Of a stretch of 64,000 nucleotides of DNA, positions 52,129 to 63,504 are shown in pieces. Under the pieces are notes generated by a model. The model had not been told where the DNA came from. It searched no databases and saw only the letters and a list, made by a program, of their open reading frames with translations. The stretch's first letter is position 1, and every line of letters starts with the position of its first letter. The stretch comes from Anaeramoeba flamelloides (lineage: Eukaryota > Metamonada > Anaeramoebidae). Where the stretch lies: contig JANTQA010000047.1 in NCBI GenBank assembly GCA_027625915.1, forward strand, positions 14,694,001 through 14,758,000. The letters run 5' to 3'. The position numbers were made by a program, and so were the translations under genes.

Positions 52129-55100
52129 TCAGATAAAAATGGATCCTAATCGTCTTTTACTTAATCTAGGTTCTGGCAGTGTGATTTAAACGTTGTTTTT
52201 TTAAAATATTTAAAATAATAAAAAAATTGCAAGTTTTTTCTTACCTTTTGTAAATATAAAATCTCTTAAATCATCTTTTTGAAAAATTGGTGGGCTTGGT
52301 AATTTGGGTTCTGTTAAACCAACACATCCCCTTACCGAAACTTCCATTCTATTTTTTTGTGTGTTTGTTATTTTAATAAATAAAAATTATTTCGAAAGAA
52401 AAAAATAAAATTATTTAGAAATAAAAAAATTCAATTATTTTTAATTAAATATTTTTTAATTATTATCAAATTTCTACAATCTGTGCTGATTAATTTGATA
52501 TTTTAAGACTATGGGGGCGTCCCACAAATTACCGAATTTTATTAAAAATATTCTAATTGAAAGATATTTTTTTATTTGTATTAGTTTTCATTTACTTTAT
52601 ATTTTTTTCATAGCATGGAAATTTGATTTCGATCTTCAAATTTCATCAATTTTCATTTTAATACAATTAAAAAATACATTAAGTACGCATATTCTTCCAT
52701 GAAATTTCATTTCGCCCTTATTCATTAGTTTTTATTGTTATTATTTTTTTTTCATATAAATCTATTTATTCAATCTTTTCAATTTTAAAAAAAGTGTAAC
52801 AAAGAAAGTTTTCAAAAGTGTCGTCAAAATAGTTGATCAGCCCCAATCGATCTATTTCCAGTAATATATTAACAACTTTTCTGTCGGATTTATTTTTAAA
52901 ATGAATTCAAATCGTAATAACATTTCTTAAATTCAAATTAAAGTAAAATATTCTATTTTGAAGCCAAAAATATATTTTAAATCCCTGTTTTTATGATTTT
53001 TCGAACTGTAATTATAATGTTTTTTTCTTAATCTAATTATTATTTTTCGAAAAATGAAATAACAACTTGCAACTTTACATTATTAAAAATTTGGTTATCA
53101 CTTTTCAAAAATGGCTTTATTTTTTTTTAAAAAAAATAGAATATAAGAATATGATTAAATTTTTTCAACTTTAAGAAGTTAATAGTTGTCTAAAATAAAT
53201 GAAAAAGACTTTGCCATTTCCAAAAAAAGCAGGGAAATTTTATTTTCAAATATCTTTATTAAGCCCAACTCTTATTAAATTAAACTATTTTCCACTCAAA
53301 AAAAATTTTTTTTTTTTGTTACTTTAGTAATTAGAAAATGACTTTTTTTTTTTTTTTTTTTGGAACAATTATGGTATTTATTATGTTTATTTACTTGATA
53401 AAAAAATTAAATAAATTTTAGTTGTTTAAGGGATTAGCGTCTGTCGAAGAGAATTCTAAAATTAGGGTACGGTATAATTGAAAGTAAATCATATTATCAC
53501 TACACGATTCAAATGACTCTAAAGATTTGATTTGCAAAATAGTATTGAAAGTTGATCTCTTAAATTAAAAATGATAAGAAGTATTAGTAAAAAATCTACA
53601 TTTCAATACAGATTAAAAAAAAAATGTTAAGTCATTAATAAGAAGACTTCAAAGTTGAAAAATATCTTTCTTAAATTTGTTTCTCACAAAAAAATTAATT
53701 AATTATTTTTTTATAATTTAACGAAGGAGTTATTTTCTCTTATTTTCTGTTAGTTTTTTTTTTAATTTAAGAAGTAAAAAGAAAATTTTTGAAATTTTCT
53801 TTTTATTTCTTAAATTAAAGAAAAACACCATTAGCTTCTTTTTACTTTGAGAAATTAAAACAGAAAATTTATTAAAATTTCGGTTTATTTCAAAAATTAA
53901 AAAAAAAAAAAAACGCTGTTAGCTTTTCCAGAATTCAAAAGAATTGAGTAAAATCTTTGATTTTTCTCCATTCTTTTAAATCCTGGAAAAGCTAGGCACT
54001 CTACAGCACTCAACGTTACTCTGTGGTACACCACGGTACTTGGCGGTACTTCCCAAATTCCTAAAGTTTTATTTAGAAATTGTATTAAATACTCAAAGGT
54101 TCGTCTATTTTTCACGAGAGATAATAAATATATCGAATTTTTTTTTCTAATAATATCTAAAATATTATTATTTAATAAATATATTATATATATTAAAATT
54201 TTTTAATTCAGATATCCAGATTTTAACTATTATTTCCATAGGCTGGACAATTCCATAGAAAATAAAAATTAAATAATTAATTAAGAGATTATTTTTACAA
54301 ATTATTTTCATATAGTGTAAACATATTGGAAATACAGCTGGATTTGGGAAAAACAAACAATTGTTTGGTTTTGGTGTTAATAATTATTGAGTTAATCTTG
54401 ACATTAAAAAATTGAAAAAATAATTACCTTTGGGGGGGTTCTAAAAATTAATTATTAAATACCGGGGTACTATTATTTTGGATTCGATCTTTAGGTTTGA
54501 GGAAAAGGAATTAAAAACAAAAAATTTCAAAAGGTCAATTTTTAATTGTGGCACTGAGCAAAAAATCCAATAATTTATTGCTTAAAAATATTTATAATAG
54601 ATTTTTTGGAGCACTTTGAACTATATGGGACAGCACTATGATTTATTTTCAATTGTAAAATGTTTTAATTATAGACGAATCTTTGGGTGACGCTCGTTCC
54701 TTAACATAAATAAATTCAAAAAAAAATTTTTTTATTAAAAATTGTCAAGATTTCAATAAATAAAAATAATATTTCACAAGCAATTTTTGAATTTTTTGTT
54801 TATGATTTTTTTCTAGTCAATGTAGTTGTAATTTACTCTATTACTAAAAATTTTATAATATTTAATTGCCGTTTTTATGAGAAGGTGACGAGTTTTTTTA
54901 CCACTGTCGTTATTCCCGTGAAAATGGTAAATGGTAATTTTACTAGGAACTGAAATATAAATGGAAAAATATTCCCTTTCATTTTCAATGTTATAAATCC
55001 CAATTCAAAATTTTTAACACACCAAAATTTAATTATTGAAAACAAAATCTTATTTAATCAATTCTAGAAGAAATACCAAATTAAAACCATCCACTAATTG

Positions 55101-58100
55101 AAATGTTAACAATTGTTTATAAATTACAATACTCGCAAAACAATAAAATAAATAATTAACAATACAAATAAATCATCGGTATGTTAAAAATTTTGGAGAG
55201 AGCAAAGCAAAAAAATACAATTGGTAAATTTTGTTTAGATTCTATTAGGAAATATTGATCGATCAAATTGGTTAGATACTATCAACTTATTTGATTTGAA
55301 TTCTTCTATTTTGAACAACTCAACTCAAATTTAGCCTAATATCAATCTCGTTGAAAAAAAAATTGATCAACCAAAGCAAGTTATGTAATTCCAAAAATGA
55401 AATGAAAACAAAAAACGAAAATATGAAAAAATGATTTTCATATTTTACAAAAAATCAAAATTATTTCCAATTTGAATGGAATTGTATTATTTTGTTTGTT
55501 TGGAACGTTTTAACGGTTTGGAAAATTTTGAATTTTAGTTTAGTATTGAAAAAAATACTTGACATGGAAATAACCAATGAAACGATTTTTAATTGTGAAT
55601 ATTAGGAAAATTGTTGTAATAATTTCTTTTTTTTAAGAATCAAATCCTTTTTATAAATAACCTAGATTTTTTATGAACCAGGTAATAAAGCTACCTAAAG
55701 TTCATTAAAGTGAGGTATCCATCGAATACCCATTTAATTGTTTAATAACAAAAGTAGAACAACTTATTTTTAAAAACAATAGAGGTTTATAGAGGTTTGT
55801 CTGAATTTGGAAAATGATATTTCCTATTCTTGTTTTTTGATTGATTAAATAGTGTTTTGAACAAGTGTAATTGATTATCATCATTCTAATAAGTGGGTGA
55901 GTTATCATTTTAAAAGGTTTGATTCTTAAAAAAAAAAGAAATTATTCTGAAGTAATTACATAACAATTTTCCTAATATTCACTATTAAAAACCGCGACAG
56001 GGATTTTAATCATGTAAGGTATTTTTTTCATTACTATACAATAAAAATTTCAAGAATTTAATTGGAATTTCTGTTCTCTATTTATTTGCCTTAGTGTTTT
56101 TTTATTATTTGTATTTAAGATAATTTGGGTGGGTTAGAAACCAACAATTCTATTGAAGGGTTGTTTCAGAATTAAAAAGGGATTATCAGTCGAAATTTTT
56201 CCATTTTAATTCTCAAATAAAAGATAGGTTTGGCAACAATTGAAAAAAAATAAAAAGATAATGAACGAGATGAAATTTTACCCCATTTAAAGTTTAAATT
56301 TGAATCTTTAAAATTATTATTGAACAAAAATTTCAAGAATTTGATTCAAAAATTAACTATTCTCACCAATACAATTTTGGGTTTTGCTTGGAAAATTGAT
56401 TTTTTTTTTAATCCCAAAATACCACTTTTTTTTGGAAAAGACATTTATGATAAAAAAAACCTTACGAAAAGTGCCTAGATTTTTTTTGATTGGAGAAATA
56501 AACTGGAAATTTCAAAAATTTTCTTTGTATTTCAAAAATTAAAAAAAACCTAATGGCAAATAAGAGGTGTTAACATCAACCCCTCTCTTCAATAATAAAA
56601 AATAAAATAAAATAACACTTTTTTTAGTAAAGCGGTTTTTGAGAAAAAAAAAAAAAAAAACCTTGAAAAAAATTATTTACCTATATTGTTTTTTTTGATT
56701 CTGAAGAGGTTGTACTGCAATTATGACATGGCTTTGCATGCTAGCAAACCCTTCAGGGTTAAAAATAGCACCAGGCTCCAAATATACAATGATTGTTACA
56801 TCATTCCCGATATGCCTTTTCCTATTGACCTGCTGCTCATCATTTTCTTCGAAAGGGAAGCATGTTGAAACATGGAACATAATTTCAAAGGAATTCCACT
56901 CCGTAAAATAACTTTTTTCGCCACAGGTGCCTCTTTTTGTGTCAAGCCCGCCCTTGTACCGGTTCCAACCTTCTAAATCAATCTCTTCACCTAAGAGATC
57001 TAAAAATTCAACAAATCCCTCACTTGGCTTTATATTGGATAAATACTCTTGTTCTTTTGTTTGTCCCTCTTTGATGTAAAGAACTCCAAATTTGAATTGG
57101 TTAATATTCTAAAATTTTAAAACAATTGTTTAGATTAGTATTTTCAATATAAAATTTAGTAATTTAGTTTTGGGAGAAAAGGCTTTGACTTTTGAAAAAA
57201 AAAAAGTAACAAAAGTTGATTAATTTTATTTTTTTCTATAAAGGATGGTAAATGTTTGAGACGAAACGAGGGTGGACTTGTTGGGAAAGTTCTTTGTTTT
57301 TTTATTGAAAATTACAAAAAAAAAAAATTGACCAGTTTGATTGAAGAAAGTTTGTATTTTGTTTTTTAGATTTACAAGTGAAATTTTTTTATTAGTGAAC
57401 TTTTAAGTAGAGTTCCCAATTCTTAGTTGCAAAAAATATAGAGACAATTGTTATGAGTGAAAAGAAAAGAGACTATTTTTTCTGCCTAATTTGAGTTTAT
57501 TTTTGAGTTTCGATGTGTGCTTTTTCTTCTTGTGGTTTTGAGTTTTTTGTCTTATGTCTTTTGTTGTTTGTTTTTTGTTTTTTGTTTCTTGTTTTCCAAT
57601 TTTGTCCATTTGTTGTTTAATGAACAACCGAAAGCCAAATCAAAATAAAATAAAAAAAAACTTACATAAAATTGTTCCATATCTAAAAGTTCTTGTTCTG
57701 CTTGATGTTGATTACAGTTAACCGCTTTAAACCCCGAAAAAGAAGAATCAAAAGCCTTAGCAATCGATTTGATACCAGGTCCACGGCAAAATATGGCACG
57801 GGACATGGGCTTTTCCAGATCCGATATTTTGATACTTTTCATTTTGCAATCCTCAGCAGAATTACACATCACGAGTAATTCTTCTTCTTCGTTGTCCAAG
57901 TCTAAAACAGAAAACACAAAATGGCCTCCTTTCGAATGGTAAATAGCAAAATGAAATGAATCTAAGATATTCAAATATTGCAAAGTGTTTTTGTTTTTGG
58001 TTTTGTTTTTTTTTTTTTTTTTTTTTTTGTTTTGTTTTGTTTTTTGTTTTTTTTTGTTTTGTTTTTTAAAATGGGAAGGTTTGTTGTTTTAGTTTCGGAA

Positions 58101-58571
58101 AAAAATAAAGAAAAACCAAAAAAAAATCAAGAAAGCATATGTCAGGAACATACCAGTTGAAGAAAAGTTATCACGAAAGTCAGAAATATCGTTGATTATT
58201 TCTAAATTTTTAGGATCTGTATTTTCATCGAATTCTTCGAAAATCCAATTTTCACATTTCTCGAGTAACATAAGTTCCTTTGACTCAAGAGATATTTTTG
58301 ATTTCTTTGTGTTCTTTTGTTTTTTTGATTTTTTTTTTTTTTTTATTTCTTCTTCAGAGCTTGAAATTTCATCAGACTCATCTTCAAATCCACGGAGTTC
58401 ATTATTTAGAACATTTTCAAGTTCGTTCATAATAAAAAGAAAGTTTAACAAAGTTGATAAAAAAACAAAAATTGGATATTTTTGCATTTTTTGAGAATTT
58501 GTAATTTTCGAACAATCTTCCTCAGTTTTAAATCCAGAACAAAAGATACAAATACTACTTAACTGTAACAT
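52129..58571 (-). CDS. Rap/Ran-GAP domain protein, 5 exons with a 4.33-kb intron
   Basis: This is a predicted GTPase-activating protein for Rap-type small GTPases. Exons are 58154..58571, 57666..57961, 56681..57108, 52245..52348 and 52129..52172 (1290 nt, 429 residues). Phases 1, 0, 2 and 1 all match. The N-terminal part is acidic and Ser/Lys-rich. The GAP domain starts around HFAIYHSKGGHFVFSVLD. FKFGVLYIKEGQTKEQEYLS, GWNRYKGGLDTKRGTCGEKS and EIMFHVSTCFPFEENDEQQV lead to RKRHIGNDVTIIVYLE, which contains the catalytic Asn of RapGAPs. It ends with VSVRGCVGL and LPSPPIFQKDDLRDFIFTK, the usual end of the domain. The long fourth intron splits QYR/MEVSV precisely. Start could also be at the internal Met before NELEN. 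There is no PDZ, GoLoco or C2 domain. Confidence 0.9.
53740..54050. repeat. hairpin / minisatellite repeat island, copy D (inverted)
   Basis: Arms of AAGTAAAAAGAAAATTTT against AAATTTTCTTTTTATTTC, then TTAGCTTTTCCAGAATTC, GAATTGAGTAAAATC and a series of 10-mer relatives (GCACTCTACAGCACTCAACG, CACGGTACTTGGCGGTACTT). The order is that of copy C read on the other strand. Confidence 0.7.
54813..54949 (-). other. coding-like block inside the RapGAP intron, unknown
   Basis: Following a TATTTCAG acceptor, 44 residues are open to a TAG: PSKITIYHFHGNNDSGKKTR then HLLIKTAIKYYKIFSNRV. Entry is in phase 1, which does not fit the phase-2 intron of the host gene, so it is not a cassette exon of RapGAP. 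On the plus strand nearby (54675..54707) another acceptor-plus-short-frame (ESLGDARSLT) occurs. Either these are pieces of a decayed mobile-element gene or of a nested gene. Confidence 0.25.
54970..55330. repeat. dispersed repeat R5, copy 2
   Basis: Direct-orientation partner of 33460..33830 with many small differences. Common landmarks are GAAATACCAAATTA, CCACTAATTG, AATGTTAACAATTGTTTAT and AAAATTTTGGAGAGAGC. Confidence 0.55.
55560..56040 (+). repeat. dispersed element R1, copy 3 (5' part only)
   Basis: Same orientation as the 27-kb copy and alignable to 27580..27970: ATCAAATCCTTTTTATAAAT, TATGAACCA, AAAGTTCATTAAAGT, GAATTTGGAAAATGATA, TTCTTGTTTTTTGATTGATT, AAGTG.GTGAGTTAT and GGTATTTTTTTCA. 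It has no ATCGCGAT arrays. The copies are roughly three-quarters identical by eye. Confidence 0.7.
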
Positions 58572-59137
58572 TATTTAACTTGAGTTGATGTTTTTTTCGA
58601 TATTAGTCTTCGAATTTGTATTCTTAAAAGGAAAAAAATTCCTCAACTTGTTTCTTTTTTTCTAATTTCTATTGACTTAGAAATTTTGATTGAAAAGAAA
58701 CAGAAAGTACCTTACAAATCAAATACAATAGGTTCACACTATTAACTTTACAATAACTGTTTATGAAAAGAAAATATCTAACCACTTATGTCTTCATTAA
58801 AAATAGGATCAAAATATTTACAAAATATTCCTTTTTTTATCGTTTAATAAGAGTTTTCACTGGTAGTTTGTGGGGAACACTTACTGAAAAATATTTTGAT
58901 CCTTTTTTATTGTAATCTAAGCAAATTTTAACTAAATCATTTGAAAAAAGTGAGAGTCAAGTGTTTTCAAAGTTGCTTTTAATTGTTTTTAAATTATACC
59001 CTTTTCAAAATTTAGGTAGAAACTTTGTATGGATGTCTTTGATCACAATTGAAATTTTTTTGATAAATGAATCTTTGGAAAATAATACACTGAAGATCAA
59101 TTGATTTTTTTCAAATTAAATGAGCATCAGATTTGGG
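58572..59137. other. spacer upstream of RapGAP
   Basis: Presumed promoter region of RapGAP. AT-rich, with no recognisable motif or frame. Confidence 0.5.
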
Positions 59138-59527
59138 AAAAAAGCCCAACACTTGGGGTTTAATTGGGAACCTTAAATTATCAAAAAAGAAAAGGAAAAT
59201 AAATTAAAAGAAGAAATAAATTAACTTCAAAGAAAAACCGATTAGATTATTTTTAAATCAAATCAACAAAATACTATTTAAATCCACTGATTTATCGAAA
59301 ATGTTGGTGAGGTTTTGGAGATCACAAAAATAGTCAATTTATTGAACAAATTTTTAATAATTGATCAATCAAAGAAAAACCCATACCAAAAGATAGTATT
59401 TAAAAAAATGTTATTGTGCTGAATACTCTATTCTATCTTTATTCATTGATTTTTTCTTTTATTAATTGATCTTACTTTGGCTTTTTGAGTAAGGTTCCCA
59501 ATTAAAGAGAGTGTTGGGCTTTTTTTC
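59138..59527. mobile_element. 390-bp TIR element R2, copy 2 (MITE-like)
   Basis: The left end reads AAAAAAGCCCAACACTTGGG then TTTAATTGGGAACCTTA. The right end reads TAAGGTTCCCAATTAAAGAG then AGTGTTGGGCTTTTTT, an inverted match over about 37 bp. The inside matches 18758..19130. There is no transposase. Flanks show no clear target duplication beyond A/T-rich sequence. Confidence 0.75.
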
Positions 59528-61506
59528 TGGTTTTGCTTTTTTCCTCATATTGGTTAAGATACAGTGGACGAAAAAATCTTCAAGTAAATACCATAAAAAA
59601 TGCAAAAAAAATTTTTTATAACATCTTGAAATTCCAAAACAAAATAAAAATCTGTGAAAAAAAATACTAAACACACTTTCAATATGATTTTTTAAAATAA
59701 ATTCTTATTTTTTGAAAAGATTGATCCTTTTTTCTTAATTTTTTAAAAAGTTCAAATCTCACATATTTCCGAATTATTTTAAAAAAAATCATTTTTATTT
59801 TAAGAAGAAAGAAATCTTTTTGTCTATAAAGGGGGTGTACAAAATAAACTTTAAAAAAAAAACTGAGTTTTAAAATATCACACTATAAACAATCTACATT
59901 ATTTTCAAAAAAATTTCGTTAATTATTTTGAACTTGAGAAATATTAATTTTTTATTCAAAGAACAGTTCAAATCCCTTTTTTCACATTGTTGAATTAAAA
60001 AATAATACCAGAAAAAAAAAAAAAAACCCAGAATCCAATTAAATGATAAATTCTTAATAAAAACTTTTATAATAGCTAGAAAATTCACTTATAATCTAAA
60101 GGTATACTTTTTAATATGGTCATTTACTATATATAAGTAATAATCCACCCTTAATTTTATCTGCGAGAAATAACCCAAAGATTAGAAGTATCAATAGTTT
60201 TTTAAATTATTTGTCAATTTTTTAAATCTTTTAAATCAAAATAAAACAAATTCATTCAAATAAGTCTAATAATAATAATAATAAAAATTAATATTCATTC
60301 ATATATAAATGATTTTAATACGAATAGTTCATTGTTTATATTCTTAATATTAAGAAAAGATTTTTATAAACTAAATTTCATAATATACAACCCAATTTTT
60401 TTTTTACTTTTTTTTTATTTTATATTTTGATGTAAAAAAAATAATTCTAGTGTATAGAACTGATATTAAAATAACTTTTTTTCTATTATAACAGATATCT
60501 TCAATTTATAAAAATATTTAGTTTGAAATATTGATTTCTAATGGGTCAATTAATTTGAAATATAGTTTATAATCTTTTAAATTTCAAGAAATTTAATAAA
60601 TTTTTGAAAATAAAATAAACAATCTGTTTTTTTTTTTTTTTAGTTCTTCAAGGATAAAGTAGCAGATTATTTATTTATTTTTTAAAAATAAGATTCAAGT
60701 TCCAATGTTATTTGTGTATATAGTTTGTTCCACTTTTAAGGCACAAACTTTCAATGAAATTTAATTCATAAAAAAACCTCAAATTAAGGCACAAAATTTT
60801 GAATTTTTATTTCTACACAAATTATATTACAAGAATCTGAATTTTGTTCCTTAATTTGAGATTTTTATTATGTCCTGATTTCATTGAAATAATTTTTTAC
60901 TTGAAAGTAAAACTGATAAATCAACACCAACTATTGTATTTTCATCATTAATTAAATAACAATTGTCTACTTTTTTCCATAATTTATATAAATTTTCATC
61001 ATTCCTGCCTAATAATCACACTGTTATAAATGAAAAAGAATTTTTTATTTTTATAAAAGTTAAACAGTATATTCTTAGTTCTGAATCTTCAACCAATAAT
61101 AGAAGCATCTTAAAAATTATTTCTTGATAACTAAATTTTTGAAACCAAAATTTTGAAAATTTTTAAAAAATTGAAATAACAACAATCTCAATAGAAAACG
61201 AAATATAATCTAAAAATTAGCAAATAGAGAGAAAAAATCAAAATGATTGCAAAATACTTGGAAAAACTGTAATTATTATTATAATTTTAACTAATTTACC
61301 ATTACAAAATATTGAAAATTATCTTTTATTATTTATGACTATTATGCGGCTTTCATCTTGCAAAAAAAAGAATAAATATCATATAAAAATGTTGTTAATT
61401 TTTTAGAATTCCTTATTTTATAACATTTTAGTAAAAAAAAATAACCAGGTATATGTTTTACTTGGATCAAACGAGTTTTGAACAATTTAAAATTAAAAAA
61501 GTAATT

Positions 61507-61545
<39 letters not shown>

Positions 61546-61983
61546 CCAAAAGAAAAATATTGATAAACAAAGAAATTAGATTCAAATGAAATTGATCTAA
61601 TTTCAATTTTTTTATTATATATTATAACAAATAGGTATAATAATCATTTATTTGTTATTATATGAATAAAAAAAAAAAAAAAACAAATAAAAAAATAACA
61701 TTAATCAAATTTTTTTTAACTGGAGAAAAATATAAATTAATTACATTATTTAATTTTAATATGTGTATAAAAACATACATCCATGATAATTTAAACACGC
61801 AATAGAAATCATAACCTTTTAAAATATTATTAGTTTTTTAAATTAATTTCCAATGTAATGTCTGAATCTGAAAAATCTAAACTAATAGATTTTCTCATAT
61901 TCTTTAAAGGAGAATTTTTTATTAAATTTTCTTTTTTCTTTTTTTTCTTAATTTTTTGTTTTTTTTTTTGTTTTTGCTTTTTT
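59528..61983. other. AT-rich spacer containing MITE copy 3
   Basis: Apart from the MITE at 60.72 kb, only A/T-rich sequence and a long poly(A) tract near 61.51 kb are present. No gene is supportable. Confidence 0.55.
60721..60918. mobile_element. palindromic MITE, copy 3 (decayed)
   Basis: Related to 27128..27324: TTGTTCCACTTTTAAGGCAC, then AAACTTTCAATGAAATTTAA and AAATTAAGGCACAAAATTTT, followed by the mirrored CTTAATTTGAGATTTTTAT and a degraded right end AAAGTAAAACTGATA. A TA precedes the left end. Confidence 0.7.
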
Positions 61984-63181
61984 TTATTTTTTAATTTTTG
62001 TTTTAATGTCATTTTCTTTTCCTTTTCCTTTTCCTTTTCCCTTTCCTTTTCCCTTTCCCTTTCCTTCCCCTTCCCCCACCATTTTTAGCTTCAGTTTACT
62101 TTCTTTTGAATTTTCATTTTCATTTTCATTTATATTTTGATCTTCCAGAATAATTTCTTTAATTTTTTTTTTTTTTTTTTTTTTTTGTTTATTTTTTTGT
62201 TGGCTTGGAATATATCCTTTTAATAACAAAGCACAATCATTTTTTTTATATTTTCTAGCCAAATTTTCTGAAGTTTTACCCTTAAGATTTAATAATTTGT
62301 GATTAGCACCATTTTTTAATAATAATTTAATGATTTCGGTATGCCCATTTTTCGATGCTAAATGTAAACAGGTATTACCATTCAACAATCTTTTATTTAT
62401 ATCTTTGAAATATTTTAATAATAAATCAAAATTATCAAGAAGACCCTCCTGGGCTGCAAAGTGAACAACAGTCATATCGTTATTTTCCTTAATTATTAAA
62501 TTGGGATCAGCTCCACTTTCTAACAACAATTGAATGCATTTTCTCTGTTTCTCGACATTTGGGGATAGTATGGCATCATATATGCAGGTCCACCCTTTGT
62601 TATCCTGTACATTCGTATTTGCACCTTCAGCTAATAACTCCTCAATCGCTCTTAATTTTAAAAGCCTTGAAGCATGGTGCAGGGGAGTTCTTCCATCGTT
62701 ATCCTTAATATCTACAAATGCTCCCTTAACAACTAAAATTGAAATCGAATGCTCGCGGTTATGTATTGCAGCAGTGTGCAAAGCAGAAAGACCATCGCTG
62801 CCCTTTGTGTTAAAATCGCAAACATGATCTGCTAAAATGGCTACACATTCAGAATGGCCATAAGTGGCTGCCAAATATAAGGCAGTGTGCCCATTTCGAT
62901 TTTTCAATTCCAAATTTGCACCTTTTTTATATAAGATTGAAACACATTCGTAATGCCCGTTTCTTGCCGCTAAATGAATTGCCGTGCTGCCGCAATTATC
63001 CAATAATTTATGATCACCCCCATATTTTAAAAGCAATTTTAAAAAAAAATAATGCCCATTTGCCTATTAATTTGAATATATATATATATATAAGCGTTTG
63101 TTATGTGTTTAAAATTATTTAATTAGTTTTGATTTTTTTTATATTTTTCCAAATCTTTTTTTTTACTTCCAATTCATTCAT
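61984..63181 (-). CDS. ankyrin-repeat protein with Lys/Gly-rich tail, 2 exons
   Basis: The large exon (61984..63063) encodes about nine consecutive ankyrin repeats with good consensus, for example STAIHLAARNGHYECVSILY, GHTALYLAATYGHSECVAIL, GRTPLHHASRLLKLRAIEEL and GNTCLHLASKNGHTEIIKLL. A 15-nt exon at 63167..63181 (MNELE, GTAAAA donor) joins it in phase 0 through an AATAG acceptor and rebuilds ANGHYFFLKLLLKYGG, the first repeat, giving 364 residues. The tail is a poly-Lys run, an Asn/Glu stretch and GKGKGK repeats encoded by a purine-rich microsatellite. Ankyrin arrays bind partner proteins; no catalytic domain is attached, so the role cannot be told. The micro-exon start is plausible rather than proven. 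Confidence 0.82.
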
Positions 63182-63423
63182 TTTGTCAAATTTTCGAAAA
63201 TAAGATATTTTTGAATTAGATAATTTTATCCTAAAATTTTACATTCATATATTTTTTTATTTCAAATACGATTTAAATTGTAATAAAGATTCTTGTGAAT
63301 AAGGCAAAACGATTTGTTGAAAATATTTTAATTTCATTGCAAAAATTTTTTGACATTTTTTTTTTTTTCCATAATATTTTAAAAATAAGAAAATTGTCTT
63401 TTTAAAACATTAAAGAATAAAAA

Positions 63424-63504
63424 ATGTTTACTTCAGGAGGTACATTCCAAATGAATTCCGAAGATACATTCCAAATGAATTCTGGAGATACATTACAAAA
63501 GTAA
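63424..63504 (+). CDS. 26-residue repeat micro-ORF or first exon running off the window
   Basis: ATG to TAA encodes MFTSGG, then TFQMNSED, TFQMNSGD and TLQK, so a 24-bp unit is repeated in frame two and a half times with purely codon-level variation. A GTAATC donor lies at the very end, so it may be a first coding exon of a plus-strand gene continuing to the right. It lies 240 bases from, and divergent to, the ankyrin gene. Alternatively it is a minisatellite that happens to be open. Confidence 0.3.
   Translation: MFTSGGTFQMNSEDTFQMNSGDTLQK

Larger units (their letters stand above)
52349..56680 (-). other. giant intron of the RapGAP gene (4,332 nt)
   Basis: The donor is GTAAAT and the acceptor AAATAG, phase 2 on both sides. 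The other introns of the gene are 72, 192 and 557 nt. It contains a hairpin island (53.74-54.05 kb), sequence matching 34.72-34.91 kb in reverse, the coding-like block 54813..54949, R5 copy 2, R1 copy 3 and a short hairpin fragment at about 56465..56560. A plus-strand 63-codon frame at 52511 is AT-rich and not supported. Confidence 0.8.

Noticed and set aside
52511-52702. 63-codon plus frame in the RapGAP intron beginning MGASHKLPNF
   Set aside because: After the first few codons it becomes Phe/Ile/Leu noise; no family.
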